A DNA stretch of 64,000 bases from Patiria pectinifera (lineage: Eukaryota > Echinodermata > Asteroidea > Valvatida > Asterinidae), in contig CM057144.1 in assembly GCA_029964075.1 (NCBI GenBank), forward strand, positions 16,577,281-16,641,280, in the 5' to 3' direction. Each line of letters opens with the position of its first letter. Position 1 is the stretch's first letter. Position numbers and translations under genes: made by a program. Below the pieces are notes generated by a model that ran no database searches, was not told the DNA's origin, and saw only the letters and a program-made list of their open reading frames with translations. Below are positions 28,301 to 37,207 of this stretch, piece after piece.

Positions 28301-30177
28301 ACCTAAGGTCAGAAAAACCCTTCAACAAATCTGCAGGGATCGCATAATCCGCCCCCAAAAACATAAAACGACTCTCCAATACTCACAGGTAAACTATGAA
28401 TTTAAGCACTCCTTAGAATTTGGAGAGGGAGAAATTACAAAAGCTTTTTGGTTGAACTGCAGACAACAATGCTAGACTGCCTACGCCATTTGTCCATTTA
28501 ACAATGGAGAAAGTGTCCGTGAAAAAAAATGATTTCAAAAGGAATGTTATGGTGTGGATTTCTGTGTTTTGTTTTCCAGGGGGGAGGTTTTGAATGATTG
28601 GCTTTTCCAACGCTCACCATGTTTGACTGAAGGGAAGATTTCTTTGGCAGAAAATAAATACAGTCATTTGGATAAATGTATGTAATGTTGGAATCAAGGG
28701 AATTTTAAACATGCCGTGCTTTGTGTTTTAATACAATAATACTATTCCGTAAAGTAACATGACTTGATTGGGGGTTCTCAATATTGTTTGGAAATTAAGG
28801 CATCAAAACACCTTTCAAAAAGCAAAGTGATCAGAATGTACCGTACTTTCATTGGCAGTCTACATCTTAATAGTAAAACATTAAAATTTATATCCCCAAC
28901 ACAAAGTTCCACAATGCAAAATATAACGTTCTAATCATGCAATTGCTAATGTTTCATATTGATCTGAGGTCTCTAAAAAAACAAAACAATAATGTTCAGC
29001 CGGACAAATTCTCACCGGCTTTTCCTTCTCGTTAAATTTTGCTATTATCCACGTACATTTGTAATTTCGTAAACAAGCACTGAAACACATCACTTAACAA
29101 ATTACCCTACAATTTACAAACACTCAATTCAGTTAGGCAGTAGATATTTTGCAGGACGACAAATTTTAGTCTGGAAAGAAAAAGTAGTACTCGGCAATAA
29201 AATGTTTGAGACATATTAAAATAATAAAAGAAGAATATTGTTATTTATTTGGGGATTGGAAAAAAACCCTTAAAATTGTGGCGGGGGATTCGACCGAACT
29301 CGGGACATCACTAGACTAGAACTGCTTAACCACTGCCACCTGCTGTGCTCCAACTTTTGGGGTGGATTTTTAATACATCTAACCCTATCTTCTCCGGCAA
29401 AATATACACTACCATTCAGTTATATTTTCAGGACTTTAGGCCTTAGCTAGGCTCCCCTAGTTCTTAATAATTAATATTAATGTTGGGCGCAATCGGTCGA
29501 TTTGCGCAATCGCGTTGTGCGATGGGTCTATTCTGTAGGATATCTCTGACTTCACTTACCTTTTTCATGTTTTTAAAATAAATTCCTCCAGAGTTGTGAA
29601 TTAGAAAGAAAAGGTGTTTGACTGGTGGCAGGAGGTTCGACTGATAGCGCAACCCAACGACCGATGGTGCACATCGACCCAACATTATAATAATCTTATC
29701 AATCACTTAAATTAGTTTTAGTTTTAGTTTTACCAACAACGTTTTTGAGCTTACCAACAATGTTTTTGAGCTGTACCTGCGTTCATGGAGTTCATGTACA
29801 CAAATCTCAGATAACCTGCTCTTTTGTATGTTAAATTAAATATTTAATATCAGAAATGTTTGATTGGTTCCACTATGGGACCACCTGATCACGGTTGAAC
29901 ATGATGACCACGACCTAAGCTGTGATTGACATTCATTGACATGTCTCAGCACTGTCTACATTGCTTAACCGTACAATTCAATTTCAAACGCCGATCACAT
30001 TTTGAACTTACCTACGTCCACTGTATCCATCAAATCAAAGTTGTCTGCACTCTTAGGATAATCCCTCATATTCCGACCGCTTAAATTCAATATTCCAGTC
30101 ATATGGGCATCCTCTAGGACCTTTTCTAGGGACCGCAATTGGGCCCCTCCTAGGTGGTGTGCAGCGGGGATCGCCAT
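1360..30177 (-). CDS. LRCH: LRCH-family protein (leucine-rich repeats, calponin homology), 3' end outside window
   Basis: Cytoplasmic scaffold; vertebrate LRCH proteins act on the cortical cytoskeleton, and LRCH3 has been linked to DOCK7, MYO6 and septins. Coding exons in order: 30177-30012, 17450-17306, 11225-11099, 10462-10357, 9672-9536, 9157-9036, 8194-8024, 4663-4552, 4034-3801, 1583-1360. All junctions keep phase (1,0,1,0,2,2,0,0, then 2 at the edge), giving at least 514 codons against about 700-800 in vertebrates. Residues about 1-55 hold the N-terminal helix and the family signature ILNLSGRNMRDYP; residues about 60-230 hold roughly eight LRRs (for example LEVLIVSNNKLVALPPAV); GKVHIFKYLNNVATKDEKRS follows the LRR cap. 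Then come a Ser-rich linker, an acidic segment (about 363-440) and a charged Glu/Arg/Gln coiled coil. The C-terminal CH domain is not present and should lie left of base 1. The ATG at 30177 has a good context (A at -3, G at +4). Invertebrates usually have one LRCH gene, so orthology to one vertebrate paralogue is not implied by sequence alone. Confidence 0.93.
1584..3800. other. LRCH intron 9
   Basis: 2.2 kb, AT-rich. It contains the dispersed repeat at 2758-2940. The exon 9 reading frame stays open 144 nt into this intron, to a second donor at 3656-3655. No other coding exon fits. Confidence 0.7.
2758..2940. repeat. Dispersed repeat with TGACGTCA palindrome, copy 1
   Basis: 183 bp closely matching 6838-7031, for example GTTGCTCGAAATGTGTT and GCCGATGCGCGTTATGCAAG. 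It ends near the perfect palindrome AAATGACGTCATTT (2918-2931), a full CRE-type site. It lies in the last LRCH intron of the window. Confidence 0.85.
4664..8023. other. LRCH intron 7
   Basis: 3.4 kb. It contains the repeat at 6838-7031 with its outer inverted repeats, ACATGTAC runs near 7310-7330 and a C-run near 7880. No exon supported. The next intron (4035-4551) has a weak tRNA-like B box near 4182 (GGTTCAGATCTTGC). Confidence 0.65.
6838..7031. repeat. Dispersed repeat with TGACGTCA palindrome, copy 2
   Basis: Same family as 2758-2940, with the palindrome at 7009-7022. An 18-bp inverted repeat flanks it more widely: GGCGGCCATATTGGATCG at 6581-6598 and GATCCAATATGGCTGCCC at about 7051-7068. 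Copy 1 has no such flanks, so the outer repeat may be a second, nested event. Confidence 0.8.
8195..9035. other. LRCH intron 6
   Basis: 0.8 kb, AT-rich, with a G-run near 8843-8872. Nothing else recognised. Introns 5 (9158-9535), 4 (9673-10356, with the 45-bp repeats) and 3 (10463-11098) likewise show no further genes. Confidence 0.6.
10226..10402 (-). repeat. 45-bp tandem repeat of an LRR exon end with its splice donor
   Basis: The last 45 bp of LRCH exon 4 (coding for RRNHLMHLPE plus the GTAAGC donor) is followed in the intron by two near-identical 45-bp copies and one degenerate copy. Donor-like sites end exons at 10357, 10312, 10268 and 10231. The reading frame stays open through all copies (RQNHLMHLPEGKLNI per unit). 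Confidence 0.85.
11226..17305. other. LRCH intron 2
   Basis: 6.1 kb. Words of the type GGAGGATTTTGGA recur at 11625-11780. ACATGTAC/ACGTAC low complexity lies near 12000, 13150-13260, 13825-13850 and 15720-15790. No exon, RNA gene or TE coding region recognised; the open frames here have no family resemblance I can name. Confidence 0.6.
19160..19262. repeat. Palindromic MITE-like element
   Basis: A perfect 16-bp inverted pair, GCTTGGAATTACACAC at 19176-19191 and GTGTGTAATTCCAAGC at 19235-19250, with imperfect pairing outside it. The spacer is only 43 bp. It lies in LRCH intron 1. Confidence 0.7.
20257..20289. repeat. Three perfect copies of an 11-bp tandem repeat
   Basis: CCATGGTACAT three times, preceded by a related CATCCATGCTT doublet. 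Confidence 0.85.
21641..21757. repeat. Short tandem repeat, about 20-bp unit
   Basis: Five to six imperfect copies of a unit like CTGAAAGTGGATGAACATAA in LRCH intron 1; the first three are nearly perfect. Confidence 0.8.
25442..25473 (+). repeat. G-rich tract, quadruplex candidate
   Basis: Runs of four to six G separated by single bases, followed by ACATGTAC repeats. Other G or C homopolymer tracts lie at 8840-8872, 10560-10569, 24452-24466, 37031-37080, 45291-45301, 45365-45378 and 63746-63757. Confidence 0.6.
29279..29350 (-). repeat. tRNA-like sequence, probable SINE fragment
   Basis: Minus strand reads GGTGGCAGTGGTTAAGCAG (A-box-like, Leu/Ser style) and GTTCGGTCGAATCCCCC (B-box-like) about 35 nt later. 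No convincing cloverleaf is seen. Confidence 0.4.
29736..29772. repeat. 21-bp direct duplication
   Basis: ACCAACAACGTTTTTGAGCTT is repeated with one change immediately after; it is preceded by three TTAGTTT words. Confidence 0.75.
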
Positions 30178-30239
30178 TTTCCTCAGCGGAATCAAGAAAA
30201 TTTCGTCTGAAAAAAACCAACCCGGAAGGGCTTGGCAGC

Positions 30240-30736
30240 AGAGGGCGCCATATCAATTTTGCGATAAAAACTTTTCTAAGTTAGAGGGCGCTTATACTGC
30301 TTTTTCGATCGAAATTCTGCAACGCAAGAGGGCGGTATAACACTTTCCCAGACAAAACGTTAACAGCAGAGGGCGCTTTTGAACTGCATGAATATTCAAG
30401 AGGGCGCCATTTATCTTGAGATTTCAATTTTAGTACAAAGCCCTGATGACGTCACGATCACAAATTTCTTCTAGGACCATCTGTGGGTGGTGGTCTAGTA
30501 TGTACTCTCAAGTCTGAAATCAATCGGATTAAAAGTCCTATGGAGAAAAAGTCTGAAAAAGAGAAAAAAAAAAAAGAAAAAAAAAAATCTTAACGAAAAC
30601 AAGAGCTGTTTCGGTGTGTCACCGAAACAGCTAAAAATGCGATAGCGCCCTCTATACAACACCTTTTCATAATGTAATCGTTATAGCGCCCTCTACTAAA
30701 ACAGTCATTTACCGTAAAAGTGATATAGCGCCCTCT
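30240..30736. mobile_element. Foldback-like inverted array of AGAGGGCGC subrepeats upstream of LRCH
   Basis: AGAGGGCGC (one copy ending GG) occurs in plus orientation at 30240, 30283, 30327, 30368 and 30399, and inverted (GCGCCCTCT) at 30645, 30686 and 30728. Spacing is 41-44 bp for most. The bases after the core also match between arms (TATATCACTTTTACGG against CATATCAATTTTGCGA), so the arms are tandem subrepeats in inverted orientation, like foldback transposons (TU elements of sea urchins are the classical case). The centre holds a poly-purine tract and a perfect hairpin. The core resembles the CTCF consensus, best at 30236-30249 and 30364-30377 (CAGCAGAGGGCGCC, CAGCAGAGGGCGCT). Confidence 0.6.
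30604..30632. repeat. Perfect 13-bp hairpin
   Basis: AGCTGTTTCGGTG, a 3-nt loop TGT, then CACCGAAACAGCT. It lies just inside the right arm of the AGAGGGCGC array and just after an A-rich purine run (30556-30588). Confidence 0.85.
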
Positions 30737-31633
30737 AATTAACAACGGTTCTAAAACAAAAAGGCGTTACAGCGCTTAACACTCAATAACTACCATTGAT
30801 AACGATTTTGGAACCATTCCTTTTTGGGCTTATTTCACTCGTCCAACCTTCATCAAGAGCATACATTAGTTTTGAATAAAACTTGTATAATTTTTAATAT
30901 AAACACTGCATAATTCTGCCCACCACCACAACATTTTTTCCGACCAGCACATAATAACGCAATACAAGCAAATGTTATTTAACATGGGCCAAAGCTAGGG
31001 AATCCCTTTATTTTACTTTATTTTACAATCATATAGTGAATAATAAGATGTATAATAAGATGTGTGAGCAATTGAATTTAACAAAAGATTTAATTTCATT
31101 ACAATTTTAGTACATTTGTAGTTGGATGTACAGCTGTAAAAATAAAACACCTTATGGACGGATAAAGATACTGTGTGATTTTCAAAATTAATTTCAATTT
31201 ATGTCACTTGGTTTTAAAAAAAATCAAAGTCATAATAATTTTATTATAAAAATGATTATAAAAAAAATATTACAAATCAATTTTCGGAGCAATTTGATTT
31301 TACAAAATTCAAGGCACATGGGTTCATGTTTTTACACAGAAGACTTAAAAGAATCCTCTTGCAAAAACACTGGACGGCTTAAATATTTAAGATTTGGAAT
31401 AAATATCAAAAATAAGACTTTGGAGAAAAATCTTTTGGAAGTTTTTTTACATCTACATTCCAAGTTGATTCCAAATGTCCCCAAAACTTAAGGTCAATGC
31501 ACCATGCGGCATAGGTTTGTCGGGAACTCTATACATAGCATTCATTTAACAGTAACCCTTTTCCCTTGCCAAGACAAACCAATCCAAATTGTTCTATTTA
31601 CAGAGCAAACTTTTACTGCTAAACAAACTTGCT

Positions 31634-34600
31634 CTACTTCTTTTTCTTTCCTTTCTTTTTGCCGGATCCCTTCTTTCCTTTCTTTCCCTTCTTCTTCTTC
31701 TTCTTGCTGTAGGGGCCGAGTTGCCTCCGGACCATGATGCCACGCCACCAAGATTGTAACTAAAGCAACCATAAACAAATATTACCATCACCAAAATGAA
31801 TAATTATGAGCAAAAACAGTTACTCAGAAAACAATGGGACTCTTTTCAGAAAAAATCAGAGATGGTCAAAACTACAATTTCAAAGTAATACATGTACTTT
31901 TGAATTTTTTTAAGCTTGCTCGTTTGTTTAATGAACTTTAAACTTAAAAAAATAAAAATAAATATGACAGAAATCACCACACAAAGGATCTAGTTCCATC
32001 AATTAAATCTGGTATGATATTTGCAGCAATGCAACATCAAAAACTTCCTTATCTTCCAAAAATCTTCATATCGTTCCCCGTCTTCATATAAGTGTGTCAA
32101 AGTTTCCCCCCCCCCCCCAGATTATCACTCTGGTGGTTTATCTGTCTATTATCTCCCCAGCTTCTAAAACTGTCCGGCCAAGTTGCTTTTGAGGAAACCT
32201 TGCTTATTACCGGAAATAAATTAATAACAAAGAAAGAAATTTGCCCTTGGACACATTTACAGTGTCTTACCTTGACTGTTGACTTGAGTTCTTCAAGTTC
32301 TTGTTCCTGTAATCTTCGGATCTTCTCCTTGTCAATTCTGTCTTCCACAACGACTTGCTCATACTCGGCATACTAAAAGAAATAATTTTAAGCATGTGTT
32401 TTTTATCTACTAGACAGTGACAGCTTCAAAGTTAAAGCTAGACGGTATAAAATTCTTAAAACTGGTTCTTCATAAAATGGGCAGAACATCAACTGTTTTA
32501 CAAGAACTACATAAAACAAATATAAGGAAAGAACAATGTGCAGGTATTAAAAAAAAAATTTAAAAAAAAGAAAGAATCAACATTGCCTGCAAGTTTTCAA
32601 ATTTTCAAGTTTTCAATTTGAGTTTAAGGAAGTTGTAGCCGTACCAGTTTAGTCAGTTCTTGCAGTCTGGCCAGGTCGCTTGCTTTGGACGCCTTCAATA
32701 CTTCCAGTTGATGAGTCTTCTGATCCACGTCCTTGTCGTACTTCTCCATCCAGTAATCAACCTTCTCTTCCAACTCCTAGAAAACAAATGGAAAATGTCA
32801 AGGCATTTTTGTACCGAATTAGCCCAAGGCATTTTGTAAAGAACCTTCCTTAAGCGCTTGGCTCTACTTTTCTCAATCTTGCACACAAAAAAACAATCTC
32901 CGGAACATCCTCTTAGATTTTGGAGGATCTGGGAAGGTAAAAGTGAATAAATATTGAAATGGATCGCACAAGAATGTTTGAGGTTATCACCAATCTCTAG
33001 TAAATGTTAACTCAAGTGTGGGATTTCAGGCACTGTAATCTGAATCATCGTAGTGGTACCCTACCAAACGAGCTGGTAAATCCAATCTACCAATCTGGTA
33101 AATTCAATGCTACAAAAGCTTTGGATTTTGTAAATGTTTCGTGAACTATGAAGCATTTTCAAGCACACTTCTTTCACTGACCACCTTGTGTGTCTTTAAA
33201 CTCACCGACTGATGCGCCTTGAGGTACTGCTCAATCTCCTGGTTGACACGAATCTCTTCATCAATCTTCTTCTTAATCAGCTGCAAATCAAAGAAAGAGT
33301 CCATATCAAAATAACTGAATTCAAAATAAGCATGGCACTTCAGCATGCTTCAGTGTCTCATTTGGAACTAAGACACAATGTCCATTGTCCAGTGACTTAA
33401 ATTGGCTGATTTACAAGATTACTCTAACTTCATCATCTTCAAGCCGTTTGAAACTCAGCATGCATCAGAGCTTAAAGGGAGAAATACTCAATATTCAAGA
33501 CCTTGAATTCCTGGACTCCAGCTGCTAGACTTCGGACTTTGTGTTTGAGGTCTCCACAGTCGAAATCTCACCCCACAGCTTCTTTGAGCATGGCACTCAA
33601 TGTCTAAGAACTTGAATTCGCTTGGCCAAGGACTTGACTCGAGTTACAGACTCAGGACTTGGACCTGGACTCTAAAGAGTCTCAAACTCACCTCAATCTC
33701 ATCCTTGAGCTGCTTCTCGCTCAGCATGCACCTCTTCTGGACCTGGTTGACGGCCACCTCTGCATCCTTCTGGACGTACTTCCCTTCCATGCTAGTCTTG
33801 GCTTTCATCTCCTGCAGCTGGTCCTTCAGGTGGGCGATCATCTCGTTGCGTTGCTGGATCTCTTCTTCAAGCTCTACCTTGACGTTCTGGATCTGGCGTT
33901 GGAGGCTGCGGATGCGCTTGCGCCCTTCCTCCTCCCTGGAAAAAAAACAACGCGATTAGAAGACTGGCGAAAAGAAGCCAGTAGTCAGTGTTTAATTCTT
34001 AAAAACTCTGATAAACATACCACTTAGGACCTCTTGCTTTTATAACAAATGCATCTCCCTAGTAGATGTTCAAACCTCGCACCTCATGTGTCAGCGCACA
34101 CATGTCAGACTTTTGTCAGACATTTTGTTTTGCAGTCATGGTCATGATATGTCAATAAGCTTAATGGATTAACCCATTATTGCAAACTAGTTGACCAGAT
34201 TGTGCTAAGCTCAACTCCAACCCATTCAAAAGGCCACAACTATTTTTAGTCAAATGAAACTAAGACCTTATTTTTTCGCAATATTGAGGCTTCTAAAGAC
34301 ACTGTCTTATTTGACTCTTTACACTCACTTGAGGATGGTGTTTTGCAGTTCGGCCTTTTTATCGCGCTCTGCCGTGACCGACTGGATGAGACTCATAAAT
34401 GTCTTCTCCAAGGTAATCTCATCCATGGCCTCAGACAAAACGTCTTGGAGAAATTGCCTGAATTAAAAAAAAACCAGAAATAAAACAATTATTTAAATGA
34501 AATTATTTTCAAACCTGTGTGACAAAGATGTGAACTTATGGAACAATGCAAGATATTGTTTTGTCTGTTGATTTCTTTTTGATTGTCAAAGACCAGTGAA

Positions 34601-35423
34601 TCCCTTCAACTTTCTAGCCCTCACCTATCGCCCTGCATCTTGCCCAAGTTGTCCGAGGTCAGCGGGCTCTGCTTGAGACTCTTACTGAACGTCTGCGTGG
34701 CGTGGCGTATCCCACCCACCACGCTGCTGATCTCTTCCTCTGTCGCCCTCAGGTGGTTGGCGTCACCCTTCCGGCCCCCGGCGCGGAGCTCCGCCCTCTT
34801 GGAGATCAGCCCCTCGTACTTTGACTCCAGTTGCTTCTGGCTGTCTATGATCTTACCGATCTCATCTCCGACCATCTGTGACAAACAAAAGTTGACTTCA
34901 TAAGGGTTTTCCTGATTTGTTTATTTGATTTTTATGATGGGGAATAGGTGGAGGGGTGGCCTTTTTTTAGAAAACTTTCACTTGCAGTGAACAAGTTTGG
35001 ACGCAGACACATATTCAGGAAACTGCCCCAGACCTAATTTTTACCTTACAGTTAATAGGGTAGAAGTACTTTAAGAGTTCGCAACTTATCATGATTTTCA
35101 TTCCCTTCCTTTTGTGTTGAGTGGGGGGAGGGTGTTGGTAAATATCTTGTGATGAAGAATTCAGCGCTTACAGGGTTAGTCGTTAGTATGTACACTTTTC
35201 TGTGACAGACATTTATGGTTAGCAGAGAAAGAAACTCAAGATTGCGATCTCATTTAAAAAGAGAACTCAAATTCCAAAAGATGACTCCTCCACTCGCCTC
35301 ATTTGCATCCGGTCTCCCCTCAAAAGTCTGGGGCATTATCTTGCCCAGGATGGCTAGCTGGTCCACGGTATCCTCCAGCACCGTGGTGATGTAGACAGAG
35401 TCTAGATCCGTTAACTCCGACAT
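31634..35423 (-). CDS. IQCG: IQ motif-containing protein G / dynein regulatory complex subunit 9
   Basis: Subunit of the nexin-dynein regulatory complex of motile cilia and flagella; the IQ motif binds calmodulin. Coding exons: 35423-35298, 34875-34625, 34457-34329, 33935-33692, 33280-33206, 32776-32645, 32372-32271, 31759-31634. Phases are consistent and total 1185 nt, 394 residues, near the roughly 440 of human IQCG. The N-terminus has the family signature [17 protein letters not shown]; the middle is long coiled coil with [12 protein letters not shown] and WMEKYDKD; the end has the IQ motif [15 protein letters not shown] (about residues 354-368) followed by a Lys/Gly-rich tail to the stop. 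The first intron appears to start with GC rather than GT (GAG then GCGAGT). An AG after a pyrimidine-rich stretch at 35452-35453 suggests a further 5' UTR intron. It lies head to head with RPL35A. Identification rests on strong recalled similarity across the whole length. Confidence 0.95.
33490..33690. repeat. Degenerate GACTTGGACTC-type minisatellite in an IQCG intron
   Basis: Words such as ACCTTGAATTC, GGACTTGACTCGAG, CTCAGGACTTGGACC and GGACTCTAAAGAGTC recur with irregular spacing between exons 33935-33692 and 33280-33206. Confidence 0.4.
35290..35300 (-). other. Probable GC-AG splice donor of IQCG intron 1
   Basis: On the minus strand the exon ends GAG and the intron starts GCGAGT. Only this junction gives phase 0, which the next exon (starting at 34875 after TTTGTCACAG) requires. 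The nearest GT, three bases further (A then GTGGAG), would end the exon in phase 1 and break the frame. GC donors usually have a strong consensus elsewhere, as here. Confidence 0.7.
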
Positions 35424-37187
35424 GATTACCAATGATGTCGCTGCTCGCTCACTAGAAATCAAATTAATAGCAAAGACAGGAATGAAGCACATTGCAAACA
35501 TTTTAACTTTAAATTATGTACTATGAAAGTGAGGATGGGTGGGTAAGATTCGTTCACAACATGGAATGCAATTTTGGACTATATTTAGAAATCCTCTAGA
35601 GCCACACACATTCTGCAATTTAAATGCAACATTCCATTTAAAACAATAAAAGAACGCAACTCTTACTTCAAGTTTGGGGAAAAGACCCAAAAAACCCAAA
35701 ATGAGCATTACAGCCGAGAATCGAAACATGCCGGTCAGGAGGATTCTTATCTCGCGAACTATCTACTAATGTTACGTTTAGGCCACACATCACTGAAGGA
35801 TGTGCTGGCTAAAGAACAAAAAAATTAAGGTTTAAGGTAAAATAAATATTTTGATTAAACATGTTAAATAAAACTATCTTTATTATTTAAAAAAAAATAT
35901 ATGGCCTTTACTTTAGCCATAAATTAGAAATAGAAAAGAAACAATCATGACAATTTCGGAACAACACATTTTTAAACGGTGTAATCTTTTAAACAGTCAT
36001 TGACATTGACAGTAAATTACCTCCAAAAACTAGACAAACATCTTCTTTACTCCTGTCAGTACTTGCTGATTCCTTGAGGGAATTTTCCGAGAACGAATAT
36101 CTGCTTAAATATTGGCACCCAGTTGTGTCGTGATGTACTGCGGTCCGGTCCGCCCCGCGCAGTGTGTTGTTTATTCGTTTCCAAGCTTCTGCACTGCTTC
36201 GCATAATGTCATGTACAGGTCAAATGTTAGGCTTCATCACATTGTAAAATTTGTTTTACATGCTATCTTCAAAGAAAAATAATTTTTTACACATTAAAAA
36301 ATTAAATTAATAAATTTATATGACCTGAATATATTTTTTGAATGTACAAATAAGTCTTTAGTAAATTGAATCTATTCTATATCTGGATTTAAAAAAATTA
36401 TAATTGAATTAATTGGAGAAAATAATTTCCCAACTATCAAACAAATGTTCTGCCTTTTCGATTTTGGCCATAGAAGTCCAGCAAAAGGTACAAAACAAGG
36501 CAAAACGTTAAGGCAACTAATAACATTAAATGGACACATACGTGAAAAATAAGACGTTGTTCGTGTTTTTTACTTATTTTTCTTTATTTTGATGAACTAA
36601 AGAGAGGATGATGGTTTCATTTTAGAGGGATTTTGAACGATGGAATTCACTCGGTACAAGTCCGTGATTAATCGTGATCGGTCATGTCGGTGTGATGAGA
36701 GAAAATAAATCACGAAATTATGAGTTAGGCCTAAAACAAACGTTATTTATTTAAACAAACTGAAAGGATCATTCAATTATAAATCCCACTAATCGAATTT
36801 CTTATCGTCCCTATGAAAAAAGGGAAAACCAGATGGCTTCCATAGTTCCACTTCCAAGAATAAAAAGTTGTCCGGAAACTGGGCATAGCTAGGCCCAGGT
36901 CGTTTCCAAACCGGCCAATGTATTGTTAAGTGTGGTTGGGCCCATGAGAAGCACTTTAATAGTCATTAAGTAGACTTGTTAATTTTTTTTGGCGCCATTT
37001 ATTGTTAAATAATAGGATTTGTCAAATTTCTCCCCCCCCCCTTTTTTTTGGGGGGGGGGGAGCGAGGTTGGGGGAGAGGAGGGAGTTGGAACTTGGAAGG
37101 ATCTGAAGTGAAGGGCAATTTTTTAAAACAACATTAGCCTATTAATATTATAACACTTTAACAGTTGTTTCTTTTTATTTTTTTCAG
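35424..37187. other. IQCG-RPL35A divergent intergenic region
   Basis: 1.8 kb between divergent genes. A short CpG-richer patch lies at 36115-36165 (GGTCCGGTCCGCCCCGCGCA). A TCCGGAAAC ETS-type site lies near 36871. A C/T/G homopolymer block spans 37031-37080. Promoters of both genes must lie here; I cannot place the start sites. Confidence 0.55.
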
Positions 37188-37207
37188 GGACTTGAGGCTG
37201 CAACATC

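Larger units (their letters stand above)
17451..30011. other. LRCH intron 1
   Basis: 12.6 kb, the largest intron. It holds the palindromic element at 19160-19262, short tandem repeats at 20257 and 21641, a cluster of GTCCCCA words (23214-23285), many ACATGTAC runs (19030-19080, 19920-19960, 23140-23155, 23290-23325, 25474-25500), a C/A homopolymer at 24452-24484 and a tRNA-like piece at 29279. No coding exon or intact mobile element seen. Confidence 0.6.
30178..31633. other. LRCH-IQCG intergenic region
   Basis: The left half is the AGAGGGCGC foldback-like array, 63 bp from the LRCH ATG, so LRCH 5' UTR and promoter must lie in or beside it. A TGACGTCA site lies at 30447-30454. The right half is AT-rich and would hold the IQCG 3' UTR; AATAAA on the minus strand at 31012-31007 is a candidate polyadenylation signal. 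Confidence 0.6.

Noticed and set aside
35290-35300. Ordinary GT donor at GCGA then GTGGAG for IQCG exon 1
   Set aside because: It would leave phase 1, while the next exon, strongly matching the family, must start in phase 0.
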